NCBI GenBank assembly: GCA_016292775.1
Contig: JAEDFN010000023.1
Span: forward strand, 1-25,610
Direction of reading: 5' to 3'
Source of the DNA: Paludibacteraceae bacterium
GTDB taxonomy: Bacteria; Bacteroidota; Bacteroidia; Bacteroidales; Paludibacteraceae
DNA: 25,610 nt
The notes under the pieces are model-generated. The model had not been told where the DNA came from and did not search any database. It saw only the letters and a list, made by a program, of their open reading frames with translations. A program made the translations under genes and the position numbers. Of this stretch, positions 16,017-23,502 are shown piece by piece (position 1 is the stretch's first letter; each line of letters starts with the position of its first letter).

Positions 16017-17320
16017 TGTACGCTCCAAATCTCCTTAGTTCGATATTCGGATTTTTAAATGATAATTCCGATTATGCAGTGCTGCGAAATTATGAAACTC
16101 TGCCGGAATCAAATCCAAGTCGTGATATCGATATCATCATAAGTAAAAAATGTTTTTCCGGTATAAAACACGAGTTAGTGTCGATTATAAATAATGAGGA
16201 TTGGAAAATTATTACTTATCTTAATTCCGATAGACTGGTTACTTGGGTTTGCGGAAGGGTCAATGATGATGGTACTGTAGAGTTAATTCAGTTCGATTTC
16301 TTTTTCAACACTTCCGTTTATGGTATTCTTTTAATTCCTGCTTCGTTTTTTATTGCCAATAGGGTGTACAATGGTAAAATTTATCATGTGAATAGGGTGT
16401 GTGAGTTTTTGGATAAATATTTTTACGACCGTGCTGTCGGTGCCCCTTACCCGGAGAAATATAAGGCTATCAGAGAAGAGGTAGAGAATAATACGGCTGT
16501 GAATGAAATGCTGAAAAATGTGTTTGGAGTAAATGGTGTGGCACAATGTGATAAATTGTCGGGAAAAAGATTGTTGCTAAATGCCTTTTTACACTCTCCT
16601 TTTATCTCTTTTTCGGGATTTTTGAAGTTCGAATATTACAGAATATCCAATTATCTTCGTTCTAATACCGGCTTTAGTATCGGTTTTACCGGTCCTGATG
16701 GAGTTGGAAAAACTACTGTAATTAATAAAATCATTGATTCATTGGGTGTTGTTTTTCGTGATGCTCACGAATATATGCATTTCCGTCCTACTCTTTTTGG
16801 TAATTTGAGTGATGTGGCTCATTCTGCCGGACTGAAGAAAGAGGTGGATAAGAATTATGATAATCCACATCGTGGTGGTAGAACTGGTAAGTTGAGTTCT
16901 CTGTTACGGCTTTTTTATTATACTATAGATTACATCTTAGGCTATTGGATAAAGATCAAGAGTATCACTCGTATTACTCGATTGGTAATTTTTGATAGAT
17001 ATTATACTGATATTATCTGTGATAGCCGCCGAAGTCGTATTTTCCTTAATCCGAAATTTCTATATTACTTCGGCCGTATTTTTATTCCGTCTCTCGATTA
17101 TAATATCTTACTTACTGCCGATACCGATGTTATTATGTCACGAAAGCAGGAATTGAGTGCGTCTGATTTGGAATTGATAAAGAAGAATATAGATTTCCTT
17201 GCTTTCAAACCCGGCTATTTTTTGGTGCATAATAATGCATCTCCGGATGATGCCGTAGTTGAAATATTGAAGTGTGTTTTTGAAAATCAGAATAATAAGA
17301 ATTTAAAAAGACTTGGATAA
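16016..17320 (+). CDS. Fusion of a nucleotidyltransferase-like domain and a thymidylate-kinase-like P-loop domain
   Basis: 434 residues, last gene of the polysaccharide cluster, starting on the previous stop (TAATG). The N-terminal part (about 10-140) starts DYAVLRNYETLP and has Asp37-x-Asp39 in SRDIDIII and Asp94 in IQFDFFF, the spacing of acidic residues seen in minimal nucleotidyltransferases of the Pol-beta superfamily. The C-terminal part (about 219-430) starts SIGFTGPDGVGKTTVI with Walker A Gly226-Thr233, and later has LVIFDRYYTD (323-332), like the DR(Y/F) motif of thymidylate kinases; RRSRI could be lid-like. It might phosphorylate or nucleotidylate a sugar or lipid intermediate, or modulate the transferases; the real substrate is unknown. 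Proteins with this type of P-loop kinase do occur in capsule clusters. No membrane segment is obvious. Confidence 0.75.
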   Translation: MYAPNLLSSIFGFLNDNSDYAVLRNYETLPESNPSRDIDIIISKKCFSGIKHELVSIINNEDWKIITYLNSDRLVTWVCGRVNDDGTVELIQFDFFFNTSVYGILLIPASFFIANRVYNGKIYHVNRVCEFLDKYFYDRAVGAPYPEKYKAIREEVENNTAVNEMLKNVFGVNGVAQCDKLSGKRLLLNAFLHSPFISFSGFLKFEYYRISNYLRSNTGFSIGFTGPDGVGKTTVINKIIDSLGVVFRDAHEYMHFRPTLFGNLSDVAHSAGLKKEVDKNYDNPHRGGRTGKLSSLLRLFYYTIDYILGYWIKIKSITRITRLVIFDRYYTDIICDSRRSRIFLNPKFLYYFGRIFIPSLDYNILLTADTDVIMSRKQELSASDLELIKKNIDFLAFKPGYFLVHNNASPDDAVVEILKCVFENQNNKNLKRLG

Positions 17321-17352
17321 ATAAATCTTGGGAAAAGGCAAAAATAGTGATA

Positions 17353-17382
17353 AAATGCCTTGAAAAAAGGCATTTATTTTTC
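17353..17382 (+). terminator. Intrinsic terminator after the polysaccharide cluster
   Basis: AAATGCCTT (17353-17361) pairs with AAGGCATTT (17367-17375) across a five-base A-rich loop, followed by a T-rich run. It lies 32 bases after the stop of the kinase fusion gene. It is the first of two hairpins between convergent genes and may work in both directions. Confidence 0.75.
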
Positions 17383-17399
17383 CCTGATTTGTAAATAAG

Positions 17400-17446
17400 A
17401 GGGCACCCAAAAAGTTGATAAAATACTTTTTGGGTGCCCTTATTTT
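17400..17446 (+). terminator. Strong intrinsic terminator, probably bidirectional
   Basis: A perfect 16-bp stem: 17400-17415 (AGGGCACCCAAAAAGT) pairs with 17425-17440, loop of nine bases, then TATTTTTTG. It lies between the polysaccharide cluster and the convergent malQ stop at 17471, so it should end transcripts from both sides. The plus-strand side has the better T-tract. Confidence 0.85.
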
Positions 17447-17470
17447 TTGTTGTTGTATATTACTCTATCT

Positions 17471-20155
17471 TTATCTTCCGGATTGAGTTATATAGTTCTT
17501 TAATGTTGTGGTGAACTCGGTGTGACTGAGTAAATCTTCGAGGGTAATATGCATACGATAACGCCAACTGAATTTTGTGTTTGACGGTACGTTAATGCGT
17601 TCATCATTAGGGTTTTCACGACGTAATTCCGGAGAAATGCTCATTAAATCTTGCCATTGGAAGATACTCCACATTGCAGGGGAATAGAGGTGCATATTTA
17701 AAATGTCGCGACAAATCCACCACTCTGCAAAGTATGGTGCCCCTCCCCAATGTCCTAATTGCTGATTGTAAAAGCGTTGACTAACTTCATGGTCTTCTTC
17801 CCACCATCCTCGTATTGTGCTCATGTCGTGGGTAGATGGTGTGACTACTGATAAATATGGTGCGTCGGCAGGATGGAAGAATTCGATCTTATCCGTTTTA
17901 GGTGCTCGCTGTATTTCAAGACTCAATATAGATAAGCGCTTCATTACTTCGGTTACACAATGCGTCATCATTCCAAGGTCTTCGCCACAGATGAGCATAT
18001 TTGACGCATTCTTTAATGCTTGTAATTTCTTCAATCCCGATTCATACCATCCACTGTCTTGGCGGCGGTAGAAGTAATCTACATATAATTCGTCAAATAC
18101 CTGTTTCTGCTTCCAATCAAGGGCTGCATACGTACTTAATGTCTGCATGCCGAAACGTGGGTAATATTGTCGTCCTTCACTGCCGGGAACTTCAAAGAGT
18201 AGTACGTTGGAGATTAAATCAAAGAGTCCGTATTTTACTTTTTCTGAAAATTCCCCTTTGTTGTAGCGAGCTTCAACTTCTGCTTGATGTTGATATTCAG
18301 GGCGTAATCTGTATGCAAAGCCGTGCTCGATATATAGGCAGTGCTGCCTTACCCAATTGCTCTCTTCTCCAAACAGATGGTTTAATATCTCATCGGTGAT
18401 ATATGGTTTGGTAAATCTTTCGTAGTCAAACCAAATTCCTCGTTTCTCAAATTCATCTACATAAAGTGGTACTGATGGATTCAAGTATCCCATTATTCCT
18501 TCTACTTCTGTGAGCGGAATTTGCCATATACGGAAGAATCCTAAGATATGGTCGATACGGAAGGTGTCGAAATAGCGCGACATTTGTGCGAATCTCTTTT
18601 TCCACCAAGTGTAATCGGTGCGCTCTATGGCTTCCCAATTATATGTCGGTAACTCCCAATTCTGCCCTTTGATGGCAAACATATCGGGTGGTGCTCCGGC
18701 TGCCATGTTCATATTGAAGAGTTCCGGCTCTACCCATGTGTCTACACTATTGCGATTGACGCCTATAGGTATGTCGCCTTTCATTACTATTCCTTTGCTA
18801 TGTGCATATTCTACCGACTCCAACAGCTGTAGATGTAGGTGATATTGGCAGTACCACCATTGCGCTACGTCGTCGTACCAAGGGTGTTTCGGACTTGATA
18901 ATTCGTTGGCTTTTTTCTCGCTGTATTTCGCAAATTCTTTCCATGTGCGGTAGTCGGCACTGCCTTTATGGTCTCGAATGCAACTATATACAGAATATGG
19001 TTTTAACCAATATTCATTCTCTTTGTAGAACTCTTTGAATTTTTTATCTTTTAAGAATGTGTTCTTTTTATAGAGATATGATTGCTGTATGTATTTCAGT
19101 TTGAAGGCAATAACTCTTTCGTAATCCATTATCTCTAAAGAGTTCAACTCCGGTTGTAGTTTTTTGTATTCTGTTGCTATGTCGCTTTTCGGGTCAATAG
19201 GCAGTTTGTCAAGGTCCATAAACAGCGGGTTTAGTGCAAAGGCGGAAATCGCTGCGTATGGAAGTACGTCGCTTCCGGTATGTGTGCTGATAGTGTCGTT
19301 TAATGGTAATACTTGGATCAATTTCAGCCCTGCAGAGGATGCCCAATCTGCCATTAATTTCAGGTCGGTAAAGTCGCCACATCCGAATGAGCGATTGCTA
19401 CGTAGTGAGAATACCGGGATGCTTACTCCAGCTCCACGCCATCCGGTATTGTTGGTCCTGATAAAGGTGTCGGTGATATTTACCTGCATTTTACCGCTTT
19501 TGTTTGGTACTATCCTATCCGGCCCTTCTTCAAAATAGCGGAATTGCTTCTCTTTGGTGTCGTATATGCCGTATTTGTAATGTATCTCTTCGCCTGCTTT
19601 GCTGAGGTTTAGATTGATACTCCATTCCGGGAAGTTTTTATTACTCAAGAGGTGTGGGGTGTTCACATCCCAATTGCCGAGTTCCTCACAATTACCTATG
19701 ATACATACTGCTTCTCCCTTTTTGAGTAATGGGGCTTTTACTTTGAAACTATGGCTGAAATGTATGTCTCCATTGCCGTTTTCCGGGGTATAATTGCTTT
19801 TTAACAGTACGTTGACAAATGGTGCGGTGAGGAAATTATTGCTCGGGTCGGAAACGGAATTCCATGCGTCGATATACATTATCTTGTCTACCGATTTTTT
19901 TATTGTCAATGGACGTGGAGCTCCCCATTCTTCTTCAATCTTACCGCTGTTCTCGTTCTTGAAGATGTATTTGTATTCGAGGTCGGTTTTTGCGGTGTCG
20001 GCTACTTCTATCTCTAATGCCCAATTGTCCGGTGCATTGTAATTCATTGCTACCGCCTTGGTTAGGTCTCCCATTCCTAATTCCGGAATATTACCTGTTA
20101 TGTATATTCTTTCACCCCATTGTGTGTGGTAATTGATTCTAAATTCTATTTTCAT
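17471..20155 (-). CDS. malQ: 4-alpha-glucanotransferase with two N-terminal CBM20 domains (DPE2-like amylomaltase)
   Basis: 894 residues, far longer than the roughly 500-700 of classical MalQ, because of two starch-binding CBM20 domains: about 1-100 (ITGNIPELGMGD at 19-30) and about 132-230 (CIIGNCEELGNWD at 151-163). A GH77 domain follows from about 240. Its catalytic residues are all present: nucleophile Asp535 in FRIDHILG, acid/base Glu725 in ICGEDLG and Asp777 in STHDMST. The region NRNSVDTWVEPELF (467-480) also fits GH77. The enzyme would move alpha-1,4-glucan segments between maltodextrins, or onto a glycan, in the cytoplasm. This two-CBM20 layout is that of plant DPE2 and of many Bacteroidota MalQ proteins. 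The gene stands alone, convergent with the polysaccharide cluster, with its own promoter. Confidence 0.95.
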   Translation of the reverse strand: MKIEFRINYHTQWGERIYITGNIPELGMGDLTKAVAMNYNAPDNWALEIEVADTAKTDLEYKYIFKNENSGKIEEEWGAPRPLTIKKSVDKIMYIDAWNSVSDPSNNFLTAPFVNVLLKSNYTPENGNGDIHFSHSFKVKAPLLKKGEAVCIIGNCEELGNWDVNTPHLLSNKNFPEWSINLNLSKAGEEIHYKYGIYDTKEKQFRYFEEGPDRIVPNKSGKMQVNITDTFIRTNNTGWRGAGVSIPVFSLRSNRSFGCGDFTDLKLMADWASSAGLKLIQVLPLNDTISTHTGSDVLPYAAISAFALNPLFMDLDKLPIDPKSDIATEYKKLQPELNSLEIMDYERVIAFKLKYIQQSYLYKKNTFLKDKKFKEFYKENEYWLKPYSVYSCIRDHKGSADYRTWKEFAKYSEKKANELSSPKHPWYDDVAQWWYCQYHLHLQLLESVEYAHSKGIVMKGDIPIGVNRNSVDTWVEPELFNMNMAAGAPPDMFAIKGQNWELPTYNWEAIERTDYTWWKKRFAQMSRYFDTFRIDHILGFFRIWQIPLTEVEGIMGYLNPSVPLYVDEFEKRGIWFDYERFTKPYITDEILNHLFGEESNWVRQHCLYIEHGFAYRLRPEYQHQAEVEARYNKGEFSEKVKYGLFDLISNVLLFEVPGSEGRQYYPRFGMQTLSTYAALDWKQKQVFDELYVDYFYRRQDSGWYESGLKKLQALKNASNMLICGEDLGMMTHCVTEVMKRLSILSLEIQRAPKTDKIEFFHPADAPYLSVVTPSTHDMSTIRGWWEEDHEVSQRFYNQQLGHWGGAPYFAEWWICRDILNMHLYSPAMWSIFQWQDLMSISPELRRENPNDERINVPSNTKFSWRYRMHITLEDLLSHTEFTTTLKNYITQSGR

Positions 20156-20200
20156 ATCATAATGCTATTTTATACTTGTTTTTGTAATTGTTTCATTCCG

Positions 20201-20231
20201 CAAAATTACATTTTTTTTGTGATATGTACAA
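20201..20231 (-). promoter_or_regulatory. malQ promoter
   Basis: On the minus strand the -7 box reads TAATTTTG (complement of 20201-20208), an exact TAnnTTTG match. A TTG (complement of 20229-20231) lies 20 bases upstream, so spacing fits the Bacteroides -33/-7 type. The start codon at 20155 would follow a leader of roughly 40 bases. A run of eight T (20211-20218, plus strand) occupies the spacer. Confidence 0.6.
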
Positions 20232-20252
20232 GAATGTTTTTTTGCTTCTATT

Positions 20253-21221
20253 TTATAGAATCAGGTTGAATAGGTATCCGGAAAGAATGATGCATATCGT
20301 TATTGTTCCGAAAAAGATGCCTATTAGTTTCCAGGTCATCACCTTTTTGAGCATCGTCATCTCAGGAAGCGACAGTCCTACTACTGCCATCATAAATGCT
20401 ATGGCAGTGCCGATAGGTACTCCTTTTGCAACAAATACTTCTATTACAGGTACAATGCCGGCTGCATTGGCGTACATCGGCACTGCAAGAATCACTGCAA
20501 GTGGCACGCACCACCATTTGTCTGCCGAGAGGTATTCGGCAAAGAATTGTTCCGGAACGTACCCGTGCATGGCCGCTCCTATCGCTATTCCTATTATTAT
20601 GTATATCAGCACCCCTTTCACTATCTTTAATGACTCTTTGATGATAGTGGGTAATCTCTTGAAGAATCCTATTTTATTCTCTTCCCATTCCGCTGTCTGC
20701 TGTTCTGAATCCACTTGTATCTGCTTCACCCATTCGCTTAAATATCGTGATAGACCCATTTTACCGAGCACGAAGCCGCCTACCGTGCCGAGGATAATCC
20801 CGCTCAGCACGTATATCAACGTTATCTTCCATCCGAAGGACCCGAGAAACATTGCCACTGCAACTTCGTTTACTAAGGGTGATGTTATTAAAAATGAGAA
20901 TGTTACTCCTAATGGTATGCCTCCTTTTACAAATCCTATGAATAATGGCACTGATGAGCAGGAGCAAAAGGGTGTTATTGCCCCGAACAGTGATGCTAAT
21001 AGGTACTGTAGCCCGTATAATTTGTGGTTGATGAGAAAATTTCTTAGTTTTTCTATCGGGAAATAGGCGTTGATAATCCCCATCAACGATGATATTAAGA
21101 ACAGGAGTATCAGTATCTTGATGGTGTCGTAAAAAAAGAAATTTACTGATATCCCTATTGGCGTTTCCGGCGATAGATTCATTATATTATATACGAGCCA
21201 ATCTGCAAATTTCTGTATCAT
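20253..21221 (-). CDS. arsP: ArsP-type permease (UPF0718 / PF03773 family)
   Basis: 322 residues with eight or more membrane segments in two halves, about 27-50, 70-98, 100-128, 132-153, then 200-222, 236-260, 266-290 and 298-320. The conserved loop TPFCSCSSVPLF (83-94), with Cys86 and Cys88, and the matching GLSLPEMTM (282-290) in the second half are diagnostic. Characterised ArsP members export methylarsenite and trivalent aromatic arsenicals; other family members are less well understood. The cytoplasmic loop (about 160-190) is charged. Here the gene follows three thiol-redox genes and an ArsR regulator, which supports an arsenical substrate, but other soft metals or thiol-reactive compounds remain possible. 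It starts 88 bases after the stop of the thioredoxin-like gene, with a long hairpin between. No own promoter is seen. Confidence 0.87.
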   Translation of the reverse strand: MIQKFADWLVYNIMNLSPETPIGISVNFFFYDTIKILILLFLISSLMGIINAYFPIEKLRNFLINHKLYGLQYLLASLFGAITPFCSCSSVPLFIGFVKGGIPLGVTFSFLITSPLVNEVAVAMFLGSFGWKITLIYVLSGIILGTVGGFVLGKMGLSRYLSEWVKQIQVDSEQQTAEWEENKIGFFKRLPTIIKESLKIVKGVLIYIIIGIAIGAAMHGYVPEQFFAEYLSADKWWCVPLAVILAVPMYANAAGIVPVIEVFVAKGVPIGTAIAFMMAVVGLSLPEMTMLKKVMTWKLIGIFFGTITICIILSGYLFNLIL

Positions 21222-21240
21222 ATTTTTTTCTTTTTATTAA

Positions 21241-21303
21241 AAAAGAAACTCATCATATTTCCTATTCGCTTTTAGTGAGTGGAAGATATCTTGAGTTTCT
21301 TTT
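21241..21303 (-). terminator. Long hairpin between thioredoxin-like gene and permease (possible attenuator)
   Basis: Twelve base pairs, AAAAGAAACTCA (21241-21252) with TGAGTTTCTTTT (21292-21303), close a 39-base interior that can pair further (ATATTTCC with GGAAGATAT, one bulge). On the minus strand the stem is followed by a T run. It could reduce transcription into the permease gene or stabilise the upstream mRNA. It is not likely a complete terminator, since the permease has no visible promoter. Confidence 0.5.
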
Positions 21304-21309
21304 GTTTTT

Positions 21310-21543
21310 TTATATGCCGAGCAAATTTTTTATCTCTTTTTCACCGGGTGTCTTGCCGCTTATTACTACTTTACCGTCGATTACTATTGCCGGCATATTC
21401 ATTACGTTGTATTTCATTATCTCCATAATATCTTCCACTTTGGTTACTGTTGCGTTGATATTATTTTCTTTTACTACTTTATTTACCGTTTCGTAGGTGG
21501 CTTTACATTTTGAACATCCTGTTCCTAATACTTTAATTTCCAT
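21310..21543 (-). CDS. Small thioredoxin-fold redox protein
   Basis: 77 residues, matching the 'redox-active disulfide protein 2' family (thioredoxin-like fold 3). The CxxC active site is Cys10-Ser-Lys-Cys13 in VLGTGCSKCKA; the cis-proline loop is MPAIVIDGKVV (residues 54-64, Pro55), and VISGKTPGEKEI (64-75) ends the fold. There is no signal peptide, so it should work in the cytoplasm. Proteins of this type commonly accompany permeases of the adjacent ArsP/UPF0718 family and CcdA-like proteins. The probable role is to reduce or accept electrons for the CcdA-like protein, or to hand a thiol-bound arsenical to the permease. Confidence 0.88.
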   Translation of the reverse strand: MEIKVLGTGCSKCKATYETVNKVVKENNINATVTKVEDIMEIMKYNVMNMPAIVIDGKVVISGKTPGEKEIKNLLGI

Positions 21544-21635
21544 GTTGTTATAATTTTTATGTTTTTTGGTTTGTAATTCAATGTCGTTATGGTTGCTTAA
21601 GCCGTTCTCGTTATAGCTTTTATATTTTTATTGGT

Positions 21636-22340
21636 TTATATTATCAATATCGTTATGGTATAGTATATACCTATTGCGGTGAATAATATTCCTACAATGA
21701 GGTTCATCCACTTTTGGATTGTTTTAATTTTGCCGTATGCGATTCCGATTTTTTGCGCGCTGAAGGCTAATATCCAGGCAATTATAATCACGGGTAATGC
21801 TGTGGCAATAGCAAATAACACGGGGAAAAGATATCCTGCTGTTGCCGTTGCTGACATCGGAATCAGCATTCCGAAATAGAAGAGTCCGCTGGTGGGACAA
21901 AAGGTTAATGAGAATAATATCCCGAGTATTAATGCTCCCGTATTCCCCGTCACTTTTATTTTGTCACTGCTGATATTGATGCTCGGCAACTTGATTTTAT
22001 CGCCAATAAGCATGAATATACCTACTATTATTAATATCGGGCCGATAAATAACTCTCCGTATTTGGTGAAAAATTTTTGTATGCCAAACATACTTGTTCC
22101 CTCTTTGATAATCATTATCAACACTATACCGAGTGTGGTGTAGCCTATAATTCGCCCTAATGTGTAGAGTAATCCACGCAAAAATATCTTGTTTTTACTC
22201 TCTAAATCCCGACTGATATATCCTATAGCTACGATATTTGTGCCCATCGGGCAAGGGGATATGGCGGTCATCAATCCTAAAAGTATTGCTGTCAATGCCG
22301 GTACCGTCCCGCTTTCAATAAGATTGTATAAATATTCCAT
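21636..22340 (-). CDS. CcdA/DsbD-like membrane protein, ArsG-family
   Basis: 234 residues, six predicted membrane segments (about 12-40, 55-78, 95-113, 133-157, 164-192, 208-233). It resembles the electron-conducting domain of DsbD: Cys30 in ISPCPMG (27-33) and Cys148 in LTFCPTSGLF (145-154) are at the positions of the two membrane cysteines that pass electrons between cytoplasmic thioredoxin and a periplasmic partner. In Bacteroides a relative has been called ArsG in an arsenic operon; I infer the equivalence from motifs and neighbours, not from a search. It starts 16 bases after the stop of the lipoprotein gene, which encodes a fitting periplasmic CxxC partner. Export of a substrate by itself is less likely than electron transfer. 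Confidence 0.88.
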   Translation of the reverse strand: MEYLYNLIESGTVPALTAILLGLMTAISPCPMGTNIVAIGYISRDLESKNKIFLRGLLYTLGRIIGYTTLGIVLIMIIKEGTSMFGIQKFFTKYGELFIGPILIIVGIFMLIGDKIKLPSINISSDKIKVTGNTGALILGILFSLTFCPTSGLFYFGMLIPMSATATAGYLFPVLFAIATALPVIIIAWILAFSAQKIGIAYGKIKTIQKWMNLIVGILFTAIGIYYTITILII

Positions 22341-22356
22341 AGTGGTGGTATTGTTT

Positions 22357-22932
22357 TTATTTTGCTATTGGTGTGGCATTTTCAACTGTTTTTACTGCAA
22401 TTCCCGGTGTAGCATTTTCAGCTGTTTCAACTGCATTTTCCGGTGCGGTGCCGGAAGCGGTATCAAATAATGATAATTCTCCTTTGATGATTTCGGTTAG
22501 ATCTTTGCAGAATTTTTCGCTCTCTTTCCGTGCACAACTGAAAGCGAATTGTGTGAGGTTTGATACTTTTTCTCCTTGGCTTGTATGGGTGATAAGTATG
22601 AGTGATGATGAGGCTACTTCGTATTTGTCGGCTAATGCTTCTTCTTTGTCAATATCTATGATTTTGTAGATTAATTTGCCGGAGTCGACTTGCTCTTGAA
22701 ATTCTTTTGCTACTGTTTCGGTACTAAATTTTTCAATAGCCATACATGTCAAACAGCGCTGTTTGCCATGGAAATAGATTAGCTCTACTGTGCCGACTTT
22801 ATCATCGATAACATCTTTATTTGCTTGTTGTGCCTCTTCGTTTTGCTTTTCAGAAAAACTTTCCGCTTTCTTATTTCCCGTGCATGATGCTATAAGTAGA
22901 AGTGAAATCAGGTAGACAATTGTTTTTTTCAT
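22357..22932 (-). CDS. Thioredoxin-fold lipoprotein, ArsF-like
   Basis: 191 residues. The N-terminus MKKTIVYLISLLLIASC has a lipobox (IAS|C17), so the protein is a lipoprotein, in the periplasmic or outer-membrane space. A thioredoxin-like domain follows: VELIYFHGKQRCLTC (49-63) with the CxxC pair Cys60/Cys63, then KYEVASSSLILI (103-114) in the usual cis-Pro region but without an obvious proline. Two more cysteines, Cys133 and Cys142, may form another disulfide. The last 35 residues are a low-complexity tail with 12-residue repeats (ENAVETAENATP, GIAVKTVENATP). It probably receives electrons from the CcdA-like protein and reduces extracellular substrates; the ArsF family has been linked to nitroaromatic arsenical reduction, but here this is an inference. 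Confidence 0.82.
   Translation of the reverse strand: MKKTIVYLISLLLIASCTGNKKAESFSEKQNEEAQQANKDVIDDKVGTVELIYFHGKQRCLTCMAIEKFSTETVAKEFQEQVDSGKLIYKIIDIDKEEALADKYEVASSSLILITHTSQGEKVSNLTQFAFSCARKESEKFCKDLTEIIKGELSLFDTASGTAPENAVETAENATPGIAVKTVENATPIAK
22370..22441 (-). repeat. Tandem 36-bp repeat, two copies, in lipoprotein 3' end
   Basis: 22370-22405 and 22406-22441 differ at only six of 36 positions by eye, and a third degenerate copy starts at 22442. The period is a multiple of three, so it encodes 12-residue repeats and changes in copy number would keep the frame. The function is unknown. Confidence 0.8.
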
Positions 22933-22935
22933 GTT

Positions 22936-22967
22936 GTATTGTTTTTGTTAAGTATTGTTTTTGTTAA
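22936..22967. repeat. Perfect tandem 16-bp repeat in intergenic gap
   Basis: GTATTGTTTTTGTTAA occurs twice with no spacer (22936-22951 and 22952-22967), with a partial third start after it. It lies just before the lipoprotein's start (22932, minus strand), in the 92-base gap after arsR. Copy-number changes could alter leader spacing and translation. Confidence 0.8.
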
Positions 22968-23024
22968 GTGTTATTTCTTTTGTTATCCGGGTTGGGATTG
23001 TTTTTAGAGTGGTGTTTGATAATG

Positions 23025-23348
23025 TTAATCGCAACAGCCGTTGTTTTTTGCAATGGTTTGCTTGAAAAAGTCGGAGAATAGTGTGCCGGCTTTCTCCCAA
23101 TTTTCTTTGTTGATGCAATATTTTACTTTCGGCCCCTCTATTTCGCCTTGTATTAATCCTGCATTTTTCAACTCTTTAAGGTGCTGTGATACTGTGGCTT
23201 TTGCTATGGGTAATTCTTCGTAAATTTTACCAAAATAGCATGTCGTTTGTTGTGCTAAAAAATTCAGTATAGATACTCGAGTGGGGTTTGATATAGCTTT
23301 TGCTATTCTTGCTATTTGCTCTTCATTTGCTTTATTTTTTTCTTCCAT
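23025..23348 (-). CDS. arsR: ArsR/SmtB-family transcriptional repressor
   Basis: 107 residues from the ATG at 23348. A longer reading frame extends to 23549, but those starts lie at or upstream of the promoter, so they cannot be used. The winged-helix core reads AISNPTRVSILNFLAQQTTC (18-37), then IYEELPIAKATVSQHLKELKNAGLI (42-66, the recognition helix) and a wing EGPKVKYCIN (71-80). Candidate metal/arsenic ligands are Cys37, Cys78 and the C-terminal pair Cys105-Cys106. The classical ELCVCDL motif of E. coli ArsR is absent. It should repress its own operon and dissociate when a trivalent arsenical or another soft metal binds. It heads a five-gene operon; two matching palindromes sit at the promoter. 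Confidence 0.93.
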   Translation of the reverse strand: MEEKNKANEEQIARIAKAISNPTRVSILNFLAQQTTCYFGKIYEELPIAKATVSQHLKELKNAGLIQGEIEGPKVKYCINKENWEKAGTLFSDFFKQTIAKNNGCCD

Positions 23349-23479
23349 AATTCTATCTTCTATTTTCTTTTTACGTTTTTTGTCTACTTTTTTATCCGTA
23401 TTTTGTTGCCCAAAACACCAAATCCGCTTTTTATTACTATTAAGTCTGTTTGTTTTTTGTTTTTTAAGATAATATATTG

Positions 23480-23495
23480 TTCGTAAAAACACGAA
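23480..23495 (-). promoter_or_regulatory. Candidate ArsR operator 1
   Basis: TTCGT(6)ACGAA, a perfect five-base inverted repeat with six bases between, near position +6 to +21 of the predicted transcript. Its sequence matches operator 2, 24 bases away start to start. Confidence 0.7.
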
Positions 23496-23502
23496 TAAAT
23501 CT

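Noticed and set aside
20246..20260. TTCTAT/ATAGAA hairpin at the permease stop
   Set aside because: On the minus strand it is followed by an A-run, not T, so it is not a terminator for the arsenic-type operon; read-through towards malQ cannot be excluded.
20188..21066. Open frame of 292 residues on the plus strand
   Set aside because: It is antisense to the ArsP-type permease, which has clear family motifs and membrane segments; the plus-strand frame shows no family features.
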